64,000 bases of DNA from Lepisosteus oculatus. Taxonomy: Eukaryota; Chordata; Actinopteri; Semionotiformes; Lepisosteidae. Shown here one piece after another: positions 12,081 through 53,010 of the stretch. The notes below the pieces were generated by a model. That model ran no database searches. It worked only from the letters and a program-made list of their open reading frames with translations, and was not told the DNA's origin. Position 1 is the stretch's first letter. Each line of letters opens with the position of its first letter. The stretch covers positions 74,320,284 to 74,384,283 of the forward strand of contig NC_090698.1 of NCBI RefSeq assembly GCF_040954835.1, written 5' to 3'. A program made the translations under genes and the position numbers.

Positions 12081-13289
12081 GTGCGAGGAATTATTATTGT
12101 TACTTATTGCTCGGCTACATTAAAGCTTATTAGATTGAAGCTTGAGCATTGTTTCAGTGCAGTGGTTAAGATTTCAAGGGAATTGATTAATTTCAGATTG
12201 GTGGAGTGGTGTTAGTATTTATTCCTGCTGCTCCACCGATACCAAGTCACAAAATGAAACTGCTGTAGAAAAGCCATGAATAAGTGTTTGTACTCCACCT
12301 GGTGGTAGTTCTGGGGGACTGCGATCCATATTTCATGATATCCGTGAGCTCCAGAGACTGCCGCCAGGAGTCAGTGAGTTAGCCTGGAACTGAAGACACA
12401 TTGGTTACAGACACCGTCACAGACAAACGGAACTGGACAGTTAACACAACCTGCAACACCAACCAGGAAAGAATCTGAAGATGAATGAGAAAATGCAAAA
12501 AATTCCTGAAAGTGATTCATATTTCAATAACTGTATCAACCCTCAATACTTCAGCAGGGACATAGATGGTCATTGCATACCTGTAATATTTGTTCGGCAA
12601 AAGACATTATCCAGCCTCAACAAAAAGTCCAATATTCCCTGTAGGTGGGGTGAGATATAACACATTTTAGATAGTCTCATCTATTTCCAGGACAGATCTA
12701 TATATAGCAATGGCTTAATCTGCAATAGGCCCACAAATCATTTTAGTACTAATCAAAACAACCAAAACAAAAATAGAAACTCCTTTTCAGAGTCCTAACT
12801 ATACTTTAATAAACTTCTTCCCCATCTAGAAATGAGACAGGACTTACCCAGGAAGTCACTGAAGTTTGACTCAGCCTCTCCCCCAGCCCATCTGCTGTAG
12901 CACTGGGGCCTGCAGCTGTACTCAATTACAGAGCTTTCAGTTGCCATTTTGGCTCAATGACTCCCCCTGTTTCTCAGAGGAACCAAAACAGTTGCTTCCT
13001 ATGGAAGCCTCTCAGGGACAACCCAACAGCCCAGTGGAAGCAGGGATGCAGACTCCCACACAAGCATGTTTAAAAGCAACCATCTTGCATCTTTTTCTCC
13101 GAAAAAACAAACTTGTCAAACTAGGTTCAAAAGCACCCACTGTAGCTGACTCCCAGATTTTGCTGGGACAGTGATCTAGAGCTCTTGGGTACTTCAACAT
13201 CAGGTCATACAGAGACAAAGCCCAGAGAATGTCACAGTCACACAAAGAACCAAGTCACATGTCAGCTAGACACAGCAGAGCCAAGCCAG

Positions 13290-13480
13290 GCACAGCCTGG
13301 GACTTACTGTAAGCAGAAGGATTCAAAATCAACTGGAAGCCAGTGCAAGAACTCCAAGACAGGAGTGGCGTGATCTCTTTGTGTGTGACCTAGTCTGGAT
13401 TCTCCTGCGCAATTCAGAACATAAGGTTGTAGTTAATGTAGTTTTACAGACTGTTGCAAGTAAGGCACTACTGTAAATAA
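13290..13480 (+). repeat. possible fish interspersed repeat fragment
   Basis: AACTGGAAGCCAGTGCAAGA followed by ACAGGAGTGGCGTGATCTC resembles a common fish repeat consensus. A region at 55080-55620 looks like the following part of the same family. Similarity is judged by eye. Confidence 0.35.
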
Positions 13481-14087
13481 TCCTTTAAAAAACAAACACA
13501 TTAATCAGCTTTTCAACTAAAGATACAGAGCGGGTTGAATGCAGCTTGAGAAAATTGTTCAGATGGAAAGAAAAAGTCATTATATAATCACCTGAATATC
13601 TAAAAGAGCTTTCTGGAAGAGTGCAGCCTGTATTTTATTAAGAACATCACAATATCATCTCTCCTTCCAGATGCGAAACTGCTTCTCTATTGAGTGAGAT
13701 ATGGGGGTCTGAAGGCTCTGTTGGTGGGCTTTATGATATTCTGCACATGAGGTGCAACACCAGTCCTGGACCAAAGGTCACCCCACATTCTTCCTTTAGG
13801 ACCAGAACTCCATCACTTCGCCATTAATTAACAAGGTGACAGCACTGGAAATGCACACAGTAGGTGATGGAAATAACCCACTTACAACGACCTGACCACA
13901 GTTAAGACAGAACCAAACTGTGTTCAATTAAAACTTTATTTCCAAAATGTCATCGAAGAGTACAGAAACAGCTACATGAAAGAGTGCAATGTCATGATAT
14001 TTTGCAGCATTCTTTGATCCTTCTGCAGCTCAAGGCTCTCCAGTCTGTGAGGAAGGAAAATGAACCCATATCATCTCTCAGTCTGTA

Positions 14088-14381
14088 TTGTGTTTAACAC
14101 CAGGCGCAAGGGACTGGAGTGGTGTCCCTCACGGCTCCCTACTTGGTCCCATTCTTTTTAGTATTTATCTGCTACCATTGGGTCAGGTTTTTCATGAGTA
14201 TGACACCAGCTTTCATCGCTATGGTGCTGACTGCATTTATGTTCACATAAACCTGACATTAATCAATCATTATCTGCCTTGTCACACTGATGAGGTTAAA
14301 ATTGGATGCTGTGCTGATTGGCCCTCCTTATCAACTCTGAGAATGTGTCACCTTTTGGTTGGTGTCTCACCAAAGTACTGA
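14088..14381 (+). pseudogene. L2-like LINE reverse transcriptase fragment
   Basis: A 97-codon frame holds SGVPHGSLLGPILFSIYLLP and then LGQVFHEYDTSFHRYGADC. This is the RT palm region of L2-type LINEs. The catalytic YADD is decayed to YGAD with a non-Asp following, so it cannot be active. The frame diverges after about codon 60. Confidence 0.8.
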
Positions 14382-14551
14382 GTCTCACATTTGAAGCTGA
14401 TGCTCACAGTTGTGCTGTGTGTTTTCTTTTCTTTGTGTTTGTATCATTGAACATATCCAAAAACATTTCTCCCAGTGCAGAGTTGCAGAGCGAAGCTAAT
14501 TTATGCTTTTTGTATTTTGCAGGCTTGGAATTCAGTGCATGGTGCTTGATA

Positions 14552-15346
14552 ATATACTGATGGAAAAAATAAATGCAACATTTTCTGGAATGAGAATACT
14601 ATAGTTATAGTTTATGCACTTTCACAAAAAGTTGTCAATTTGTTTTAAGCCCTCTGACCAGCAATACAGCTTGTGCAGTGAGGCATTGCAACTTGCAAAT
14701 CACACGAAAGCTCGTTAGGTGCACTTTTACCCAACGAGATCCAGGTGGAACAATGCCTGATCAGGTCACCTTTAAAAAGGCCTTAATTCAAAGCTTAGGT
14801 CACTGCAAGAAAAAGGCCACACTTAGTCAGTTTTCTGTGCATTCCATAATATATAGAATGAAGAGTAAATCAGTCATTTTTTACTGTTAATTATTATCAC
14901 TAAGTATTAACAACAATGTAGCTTAACAGTATTCGCTTCCTGGCACACAATCTAAGAGCCTGCTTTTACTAACTGCTCTCAAAGATGTGCTTTAATGGAT
15001 TCGAGATCAAAAACAGGGATATAGGCAGTTTCCCAGTGGGAAACTTGGAATATGGTCCCAGTGTCCATCCTACTGTTGAGATGTTTATTCATTACTGTTT
15101 AGCAACGAATAATGTCAAATGTCACCAGAAGCAAGGCAGAGGGCCATTGGCATGCTGCAGGCAGGCATGTCATGTGCCAGCGTTGTCAGACTCTATGGAG
15201 TGAGCCGCTCCACTGTGTCCCAACTGCAGAGAAGGTTTCAGCAGACCGGCAGGACAGACGACAGTCCAAGATCCGGTCGCCCTCGAGTGACCACACCAGA
15301 GCAGGACCGACACATCAGATTGGTCCATCTGACACCCCATGTCTAA
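14552..15346 (+). mobile_element. Tc1-like DNA transposon remnant, 3' truncated
   Basis: The left end, after TA, reads TACTGATGGAAAAAATAAAT and then GCAACA, typical of a Tc1-family terminal inverted repeat. An ORF at 15119-15346 encodes the N-terminal DNA-binding part of the transposase. The DDE catalytic part and the right inverted repeat are not found. Confidence 0.7.
15119..15346 (+). pseudogene. Tc1-like transposase, N-terminal DNA-binding domain only
   Basis: The 75 codons contain the first helix-turn-helix (RQRAIGMLQAGMS, then VVRLYGVSRSTVSQLQRRF), and the GRPR AT-hook-type linker at residues 53-56 in RSGRPRVTTPEQDRHIRL. The frame then ends at LVHLTPHV-stop. A full transposase would have about 340 residues with a DDE catalytic domain, so this is a truncated copy. 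Confidence 0.8.
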
Positions 15347-16974
15347 TTCTCACATTGCAAGTCTCTGATCTTCCTAGAGGAAGTGCAGGTGGGCCACGCA
15401 GGAAAGGAACTCGTCTTGTCCAGACTGTGCAGGGTGTCAGGGGCTGGCTGGGCCTCCTCTCGTGTGTAACTGGTCTGGGGGGCGAGGAGCAGAAAGAGTA
15501 GGGGCACACGAGAGGGTTTCTGAAGGAGGTGATCAGGAAACACTAACTCACCAGCCACACCGATCACAATCTTGACTACTGTTCGCTCGCCTGCTGTGAA
15601 AGTGTGAGGGCACAGCAGTAGAAACACAGCTGCTGGGGAATACAGTATTATCAGTGACTACATCCAAGTCAAAACTCCTTACAAATACTGGACACTCCCA
15701 GTTCTTCTGCTTGCAAAGGCCCTGTGCCCAAAGCACAGAACAGTGCCCGGAGTCCGAAGCCCAGAGCCTGGAGCGCAGAGCCTGGAGCACAGAGCCCGGA
15801 GCCCTGAGTGGCCCACACCCCTGCTCTCTCCCACCACCCACTTCCTCCAGCACAGCTGGCACCGTCTGTATCAGACACTTCCGCCTTGTTGAGGACATTT
15901 GCAGGCAGCCGGTGAGTGAAAACAAGAGCTGCGCAGGAATTTTTCCGCAGCTTCCCTCTAAAACAAACCAGGATTCTGAGATTGGGGTCACCTCTGACAC
16001 CTCTAGAGATGAAGAGTCCCACATTAGCGCCCCTTAGTTACACCAACAGGGGCCACCTTATCAGAACCGCGGCTGAAGGTCATCGGTCAGTCATTCAAAG
16101 ATAACCAGCCGATGAGAGGCCTGCTGGACAGGGAAGGACACCACGCCTCATCACCTCACCCGACCAATTGGCATCCACAATACTGGCCTGAACCCACACG
16201 GCTGCGCCCAGCTTCCAGGAGCGCAAGAGAGCGCCGGGGATTGAAAGGGACGTCTGCCCGGGACTTTCCCTGCACCCAGAGAAATCTTCAGACTTGCACA
16301 CCGAGTGTAATTGTGCAAAATTCAAAATATTAATGGAGTTGAACTTCTAAAGTAGTAGCTAAAACATTTAATAGCTTTACTTGTTTTACATCTTGTGACA
16401 ACATTTACTTTGTCCTCCAGACTGTGAACATTAGGTGTATGAGACTGAATAAAGATGACGAGGTTGACAATAACAATTGCTGAAGTCGATGTATTTGAGC
16501 CCTGATGTTATCAACACCTCTGTAATCCCTGAGTGGATGAACAGCCATTTGTATGGAGGCAGATTGACTCAGATATACACTGTATAGTACTGTTCCTCTT
16601 GCTGGTTTGCTATGCGTGTTGCGCTGTTGTGTTAATAAATTGTATATTGTATATTCTCAGTCTGCGTGCTGATGTTGATATTTCTGCGTCTGAGTGTTGG
16701 TTTTTATTTGGTCTGATTGTTTCCTATTAGGAACCAAGCGCTCATAATTTACTCTTCCGGTTCCTGATTCCAAACTATCACAGGTCTAACTGCACTTAAG
16801 GGTGTAAAATACAAGAAAGCAACACTCAGACCCAGAAACACATCCCAGGTGAGATCTGGGGAACAGTGCCAGGTGGAGGAAGAGAGGATTTGTCCTCAGG
16901 TCAGACAGACACAGAGGGTGGGGAGCTGGAGGCAGAGTGGAGATTATACAGGTACCAATGAGCATTAGAGAGGT

Positions 16975-17300
16975 CAGAGACAGGAGGCGGCCAATCGGTT
17001 CAGCTCCTTTGTTTGGCAGTCAGTACAGTATCTGTTTGGGAGCCGAAGATCCAATAACCCTTTGTGTAAAGGAGTGTCTCCTGTTCTCGGTTTTCAAGCA
17101 CTTCCATGTGGCTTCCACAAGTGGGAGAGATCAGATGGGCTGACTTTGTCCGTGTCTTTGAGGGTTTTAAATAGTCGTAGCAGGTCCTCTCCGTCTTCTC
17201 TGTGCACGACTAGAAGACGTTCATCCTGTCTCTCGGAATAGCGCTTCCTGTGTCAGGCCGGCCTGACGGCTGCTCTCGAGTGGGAGGTGATACCGCTGCA
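16975..17300 (+). repeat. interspersed repeat family B fragment
   Basis: CGGCCAATCGGTTCAGCTCC, TGTGTAAAGGAGTGTCTCCT and GGGTTTTAAATAGTCGTAGC match the layout of a common fish repeat seen also at 41880-42125, 49440-49750 and, reversed, 23025-23165. Confidence 0.5.
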
Positions 17301-17834
17301 GAGCTGAGGCCGTCAGGATGGATGAGTCTCTATCCCGCCAAGAGCTAGAACCGCAAGGCTGCCCTCCTGTCTGGTGACTAGACCATGGTGTAGAACTTCA
17401 CCCCCAGTATCCTGCTCTTTCCTGTGAAGTCTCTCTTTTTCCTCCTCCTGCTCTATAGAGACAGGCCCCTTTCAGCCTGTTCTCCCTGCTGTCCGTACGG
17501 CGGATTCCTCTCTGTCCACCTCCCTGCAGAGACGGGCTCGCCTGCCGCCTGTGAGCCTGAGCATCCTTCCCCGACCAGTTCCCCCCTCTGCGCCGGCACC
17601 AGAACCGGCTCGCCAAATCTCCTGACTCCTCAAGAACAGCGCTCTTCGGTCTTGATGGGCTTCTGATGCCTCTGGAAACGTCCCTGTTGTCTCAGGTGCT
17701 TTTCTCTAGTCAGTTCTCACACAGAATCCTTTCTGTCCCTCTTTGTGCTTTTCATTGCAGCAGTGCTAGGATTTTAGCTCCTTTCAGACGCGAGCTTCAC
17801 GACCTCATGTCCTGCTTGAAATCTTTGTAATTGG

Positions 17835-17935
17835 TGGAAGACAGGAACAAGGCTGCCCAACCATGCTGAAGCCGATAACCTGGCTTCTTTCAAGATCTGA
17901 GCTGGATCTGAGATAACACCAAAAGGTGTTAGTAA
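17835..17935 (-). repeat. interspersed repeat family B fragment, reverse
   Basis: AAGGCTGCCCAACCATGCTG followed by AAGCCGATAACCTGGCTTCT parallels 23030-23090, which has the same phrases. Confidence 0.5.
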
Positions 17936-20900
17936 ATAATTAAGATTTCTTATACTGTATGTATATTGTACTGTAGTTTTCGCTTGAGTACATGTACATT
18001 AGTAACTAACTCTGTTCCCACCAGCAGATGGCGCCCTATACAAAGTGAATACAAGCGCTCAGCTCGGAGCCATTCCGAAGGAACTTCTCTGTTTTGGGAG
18101 TCAATGAATTTAGTGTCATTTCTAATTCTTCCTTGCAGTGATATTTGGAGGAAATACCTGACATTTAATTCCAAGACACCTATGAAAATACAAGTGTGTG
18201 TTTGGAAATGGAACCATTTAGATCATTGCTAATGAACACTTATTGAAAGCAACTTTGCCAATAAGGTTAGTACAAATAACGATACGGAACTTTTAAATTG
18301 TTTAAAGACAGCAGACTCTCTAACATCTAGTGAACGCCCAGTCTTCATCTGACCTCGTGAAGACTCAGACGAAGGGCTCTCGCTTGAGACTGATGAAGTA
18401 ATCAAGTAATCAAGTAATGACCAGCTTCATGTGTTTGGAGTTTGCAGCTGCTCTCAATGACGACGTGTGCGCTTTGCACGAGAGCAGGGAATGTTTCGAC
18501 CTGCTGCTCAAGGTTAATATACAGGATCCTTAGTTACAAACTGATCTAACCAGTCAATCCCAATGGCGCAGACAGCCAGCGGTGTCTTTTTTATGGGATA
18601 TTTCTAGATATTTTACAGTATTTCCCCAGCCCTGCTGTCACTGTGGCTCATGACATGTTTGCCTCCCCTGACACAACACGTAACATCAGTCACACAGTCT
18701 GTTGTGCAGCATAACTCACACAGTGTATTAGACTTTATAGACAGAAGAATAACCAGATAGAACTGAGCATATTGACAATATCAAATGCATCTTAAAACAG
18801 CAAATTCACAACCATTTTGAAACAACAGAGCGTACTTATTTTAAAAAAGCCACAAGATTTTATTAGAGTTCAGTATAATGTTTTAGCTCAGGTATTCGAA
18901 AATACACTGGGTTCCTCAGCTTGGTTTTATGCTCCTCGTGGGTCTTAAATGAGTTTTGTTTGTGCTACAAAGAAGTAAAGAAAATAGAATTTGCAAATAT
19001 CTTTCAATACTTGTTTATGCGTCTCGTTTTGAAGCGCCATTCGCTCTTTTGCCAAACAGGAGGCACTACGACAAACAACGTAGACCTCAATACGGTTCAC
19101 CGAACCGCACAGCTGGAAAGTCAGACCTGCAAGAGCCTGTTCCCTGAAACTGAAGGGGGTGAGCACCCGGGGAAAAAGGAGACTCGGGGACCTGATCTGC
19201 AGAGACTGTCCGCTGCACGCCTAGTCTGGACCTGTGCACATTGCCTCCTTCTGTCCATGTGAGCGCAGGTCTCTGCAGCAGGGAGTCTCCGGGGGCTCTG
19301 GCAGTCTCACAGACAGAATACAGAGGGGATCCGGGCAGTGCAGGGAAACCGAGCTGCGGGAGAAGATAGGGTCGGGCTTAGGGTAACCCCTAACCCTAAC
19401 CCGCCAAAGACCTGAACAGACACGTTATCACATGAGAACATCTAAAAGCATCACTTCCAGAAATGACACTCGAGTTCAAGGTCTATTCCTTGTTTCCTCC
19501 ATTCTGCTACTTCTGCTGTTGCTACTGATAATATTGCGGGACGTCTTATTGAAGTCAGGGCAGTGGAGTATCACCCTGGTGTCATTGTGACCTGCAGCTT
19601 GTACAGCACTGATATGGAGCAAAGGAGTCAGAATAAGCAGCATCTTCAGATGAAGAATCTTCATCTTCTGTGTAAATTAGACTCTGCTACACAAGCAACA
19701 CATCATTGTGCACAGACTTTAGAGGAAAATTAGAAGAGGTGCAACAGAGCATAAATCTGAAAATGCTCTTTTCACTTTAGATTATTGTTTTTTTTCAACA
19801 GTAGCTACAGATTCATTTTGTACATTGCCTTTTGTAACCCTAAATTTACAAAAAATCCAGATTCCCCTAAAAAACGTGTTCACAGGAACCTCTTAAAACA
19901 ATACGGACATTATTGATATTAATATGATTAACATTATTAACATGGGCCACCTTTAAATCTCAGTTTTACTTTCCAGAATATTTCCTATCTGGGATTTTCA
20001 TATAAAAATAATACTTTGAACGGTTGTGACTGTCACCTTAATTGCAAATTCTTGCTGAAAACTTGAAAAATTAATGTTTTAGGGTTCTTTGTTTAAACAA
20101 CACAAACAGCTCCAGCCAAAGCTCAGTCTCCTTTGCTGAAATGTTCATTGGGGTCCCTGCTGCATTATGTTGGGCAGAAAAGGAATAACGTGTAACAGAT
20201 GCAGAGCTCATGTCATTTCTCCTGCACCCTCTATAAGCCTGATATATCTAATTGAGTAGAGGGACTTTAATAAGATTCACTTAGATGCAAATAATATTGC
20301 AATGTATCTAAGCTGAAAATGAAAAGAGCTGCACAGTTCTCCATTTGTTTGTTGAACACAGACTCGTATCTGATCACATCAAAATCATTTTTAAATTTTC
20401 ATTTGCTTTGATTACAAAGCATTAAACAAGAGCCAAAAATGGAGATAAAAATCCTTTCTTTGAGACGGGTGGGTTTTATTCTCCCCGTCTGTGAGGGGGA
20501 AACCCGAGATGAATTTCCTTTCTGTAGAAGACACAGAAGACACAGAAAGCTCGTCCAGTGGCAGTTCCCCTGTTCAGCATGTGGGCTGGGCTCAGGTGAG
20601 GGGATCGTGCTCTTGCATTCTGAACACTAACAGCATCTGGGCTTTTCCTGGGAAGGAGCAATCCTCCATCAGCTAGGACCAGGAGGGTTTAACGAGCAGC
20701 AGGGCTCTGAATGCTAACTGGGAGAGCTGTCCCTGTATTGTGGATCTCCCTGAGCTGTATCTGACCCGCCTTCTCTGTCGCTTCTGTCCGCAACGCTCTT
20801 TCTGCTCTCTGCTCTCTCTGCCTGCATTGGCGATGGAGAAGACGCCACATTTTAAGGCTCTTTCAATGACCTCATGCACACAGCCGTGAAGAAAGAGGGG

Positions 20901-22065
20901 ATTTCTCAAGCCACACCACTTGGGCAGCTCACTGTGTCACTAGCTGATACACCCCCACAACATCTGCGCACACCTACAAGGGCTCTTCGATGCTGAGAGC
21001 ACTTCAATCTTAAAACCCTTCAGGGGAATGACGTCAAGGGTCGTGCTGTACTGAAACAGGGACAGGCAGCCCTGGTCCTGCAGGCTTCACAGGTAACTGT
21101 CAATTAACACCTGATTAAGATGCAGGACTCACAGCAGACTCTCTGCCACCTTGACTCCTCCGCTCCGACCAGCCTGTCCTCAGGCAGAGCTTCACAGCCG
21201 CCCCGGTGTGTCAGTGTGCTGGAGGGGCTTCAGCCTGGAGCATTTCTACAGACTCATGGGACCCTGAGCACCAAGAAAGCCCCCCTCACTGCTGACAGGA
21301 CGGGTGTCATGAGCTCCTCCCGGCACAGGAGGGTGGCACCGCGCAGTGCAGCATGCGAGCCCTCGGACCTGCGACAGGCAACAGACAGTGTTGCTGATGC
21401 TGAAGCTTGACTGAGGTGGCTCCGGCCCACCCAGCTGTGAGAGGGGGTCGGCGTTGCTGGGGGCTCATGCCTGTGATGGCCTGGTGTCCCCCAGGGGAGT
21501 CACAGGCTGTCTACAGTAGCCTGCTGAACACTACAGAAACCAGGATGAGCTCTGGCTCAGTCAGCTGCTCTGACAGGGGCTTTATATTTATATCCTGACA
21601 GCACATGCACGAGGCCACCACATCATACACGCATACGATCACAGTTCCATTCAGTGTGTGCCATTTGTATTCCTTGCCCTTTCCTCATATGGGGTCACAG
21701 GAAATGCTGATAACTTGTCAGTACTACAATAAAAAAATTATTGCATACAGAACTCAATGTATTATGTTAACTTGATTGTTTAAAGAAAATATTTAAGTAG
21801 TGAATATTTACCCAGGAGAGAATGTATTTCACTACTAAAAACTATAACAAGAAGAAATTATTTTTGAAAGACACAATTAATATTCATTAGGGCCACTTCC
21901 TCTTGAGCTTCTGATGCTGTTCATGTTTTCTCAAAGGCTTATAAGGGGGTGAGACATTTACTTTCAGCCTCTATGCAAAAGTGTCTCAGAAGCTAACTTT
22001 CCAAGCCAGCTCCTGCTGAGACAAAAACATCTGAGATCCAGAAATGGAACCTGTGATTGGACGGT

Positions 22066-22258
22066 GTCCAGTCCTGGTCCTGGAGCTCCAGCATTTCTGC
22101 AGGGTCTCCTGGTTTCTGCAATGCAGCCACACCTGGAGGGCTTGTAAGGAACTGTTCAATTGGTCCCATTAAGCCAGTAATTAGCTGATTGAGCTCATTA
22201 AGAGCTGAATTTGTGTGCAAACTTGCAGACTCACTGGCCCTCCAGAACCAGGATACAG
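22066..22258. mobile_element. MITE-like element with terminal inverted repeats
   Basis: The left end CCAGTCCTGGTCCTGGAGCT is the imperfect reverse complement of the right end GGCCCTCCAGAACCAGGA. Between them is about 150 bp with GCAGCCACACCTGGAGGGCT and an AATTAGCTGATTGAGCTCAT segment. Length, inverted ends and lack of coding suit a non-autonomous DNA transposon. A related fragment lies at 21068-21130. Confidence 0.55.
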
Positions 22259-23024
22259 CCTTAGGCTGAGGTATAAATTCCTAAACGTGTGATCATTTTC
22301 CCTCATTTCAGATTCCCTCAAACAAATGATGCAGCAATTCGATTCCCAGTGTTGTAACGACTCCTGTCCTTCGAGCCTTCTTCAAGCAATCAGTGAAATA
22401 CCAACCAGTCAGATTAAAATAGAAATCTGTACATGTAATAGACACTCCGGACTGGAAAAACACCATTGTGGTTGCAGACTGGCCAGCTCGGGGCTGGGGA
22501 GTGTGTTTGCACTCCAATGACACTGAATTATCAGATGTCACTGGAAAATTGACAATCCGTTTTTTTATGAAACGGTCTCTATTGATTGGCTTCATTTCTG
22601 TTGCATCACATTCTTTAACCTTTGACCTTTGATCTTCACAGAATCCATGAAAACTGCCTTATGGGCAAGCGGCTGGCTGAGCGATGTCAGAATACACTGC
22701 AGGTCATCGACGAGACTCCAGCCTTTGAGCTTTATGGGATGTCTTCCTTCTGCTGCTCTTACCCCCAGTCGTCCCAAACAGCTGTGAAAACCATTCTCCT
22801 TCTTCGCCTTCACCTGCCTGCACCCCTCCCTGCTCCCCCCCTGGGTCACCCCCTCTCCGCTGGGGGCTGCCCTTGCACAGGGGAGTGAAGCTGATACCCT
22901 CCATGTCTAGCTCCTCTACACACAGTCCCAGATGCTTTCTTTCCTGGTGGGTATTGTTATTCCTCATGAGCCATGGAAAAATGAACACAGAACAGGAGAA
23001 AAGGAGGCCCTTCGTTGCACAAAG

Positions 23025-23165
23025 GGTAGCAGGAGTGTGCAACAAGCTGCCCGGCCATGTTGTTGAAGCGGATACCTTCGTTTCTCTCAAGAAAAGGCCG
23101 GAGACGCCAAGATCAATTAACTACTAATTAGGTTACAGGTTAGATGGGCTGAATGGCTCCTGTGT
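23025..23165 (-). repeat. interspersed repeat family B fragment, reverse
   Basis: GTGTGCAACAAGCTGCCCGG and GCGGATACCTTCGTTTCTCT, followed by GGTTAGATGGGCTGAATGGC, form the reverse of the 5' part of family B. Confidence 0.55.
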
Positions 23166-23473
23166 TTGTGACGTTTCTTGTGTCCTGGTTCCAATCCTCC
23201 GGAATCCAAGGAGAAACAGGCCTTTACCCAGAAATGACCCATGAAAAGGGCAGAACTAGTGGAGAGATGTTTTTCAATGTGATGTGATACTATTTTGTTT
23301 CCCTAGATCAGCTTGGCGGATACCGTGCACTAGAAAGCATGATTAATACGATTGGAATGTGATTAAAAGTGTGAGGCACTCTTTTAATTTATAGAGCTCT
23401 TTCAATCCAATGAAGCCTCCTAGAAAAAGTTTAAAAAAAAAGAAAATTGGGTACCAGGAACATAATGCATTAT

Positions 23474-23479
23474 TTTATT
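23474..23479 (-). other. candidate pcsk1 poly(A) signal
   Basis: AATAAA on the minus strand, about 890 nt after the pcsk1 stop. I noticed no closer canonical hexamer. An ATTAAA lies further on at 23388-23383. Position only; no transcript evidence. Confidence 0.3.
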
Positions 23480-24366
23480 TTCTGAAAAATCAAATTCCAG
23501 CTCACGTGGACAAAGCCCAAGGATCAGGGATAGAGAGGGAGCCCAGAGCCGGCGTGGGGTTCAGAAGGAGGTTGTTTCAGGGAGGTGGAAGGAAACGGGT
23601 GCTCTCCAAGGGGGTGCGGAGGCAGGCTGCTGCTGTCACGTGTCTCACAGGGAAGCTAACGAGCTCCTGCTGGGCCAGGAGCCTGATCCTGCTCTGAAAC
23701 ACACACGGCACCCCCTGCTGCACAGGGAGAGAAGTGCAGGCAGACAGAGCTGCCCCTGTGACCTGCTGAACCCGCTCAATATTCACGTCACTGTGGAGTG
23801 GGATGAAAGAAAGCACTGCAGATGGAGCAGGCAGCCTGAAGACTGCAGTACTGTGTGCAGTGTCTCAAGATATTAGCAGGAGCAACAGCAGAGAATCACC
23901 CATCACCCCTACTTGATATAACTTGGTATCACACGTGAACTAAACTGAAAACAGCAGATGCACTCTTTCAACCAAATCCTCACTTCCTGAAATCAGGTTT
24001 CTGTTCATGCTTTCCCCACCTAAGCGACCAGGGTATACTATCCTGTTGTACATTGCAGATCAACTTGGTTTTGCTACGATTTAAAAAAAAATCAACTAAA
24101 GAAAATGGATACAGACAATTTACAGAGCCCGCTGTACAGCCCATAAGTGATGCTTCGCTGCAGGACCAGGGTCCGTCCGACCAGGTGAAGGGCAGCAAGC
24201 GAGGGGGGCTCCGGGCGGCAGGCGCGCCGGCGGGTGGGAGTTTCCAGCGGGCGCACACACCAGGGACAGGGGATCCGCGCCAGGCAGGGCTGGGAGGACG
24301 GAATCGGCAGTCGATTGCGGAGTTGGCTCTGTTTGGACGGGTCGGTGGGGCTGTGACGGCCGGGCG

Positions 24367-52790
<28,424 letters not shown>

Positions 52791-52969
52791 TGTACAAATA
52801 TAGATTTAGATATTTACAAAAGCTCCTGCAGAAAAATAATACAATATTTGTATGTATATATAACTACAAATATAAGATCTCAAAAAGAGTTCCTAAGACG
52901 CGAACCAAAAGCAGCGGTGTTGCTTTACTGAATAAACGTGCTTGCTACAGTGTGAACTGGGAGGGAAAC

Positions 52970-53010
52970 AGTGCTCACACGTCAGATTACGAAAGGCTCT
53001 GACGTCAGAT
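52970..53010 (-). promoter_or_regulatory. two CRE-type sites in the pcsk1 proximal promoter
   Basis: A perfect palindromic CRE, TGACGTCA, lies at 53000-53007, about 210 nt upstream of the pcsk1 ATG. A second site, TGACGTGT on the coding strand, lies at 52977-52984, some 15 nt nearer the gene. The human PCSK1 promoter is known to be driven by paired CREs that bind CREB/ATF factors. The layout here suggests the same control. The transcription start itself is not visible, and no strong TATA box is seen. Confidence 0.65.

Larger units (their letters stand above)
2908..24366. other. intergenic region between the GT6 exon and pcsk1, repeat-rich
   Basis: About 21 kb without a recognisable protein-coding exon apart from transposon fossils. 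Undetected short 5' exons of the GT6 gene, and the pcsk1 3' UTR (just below 24367), should lie inside it. Individual repeats are listed separately. The stretches 2.95-5.5, 6.4-7.9, 9.0-10.0, 15.4-16.9 and 17.9-22.0 kb show nothing I can name. Confidence 0.5.

Noticed and set aside
19374-19402. Telomere-like TTAGGG/CCCTAA units
   Set aside because: Only about three to four imperfect units; too short to claim an interstitial telomere or chromosome fusion.
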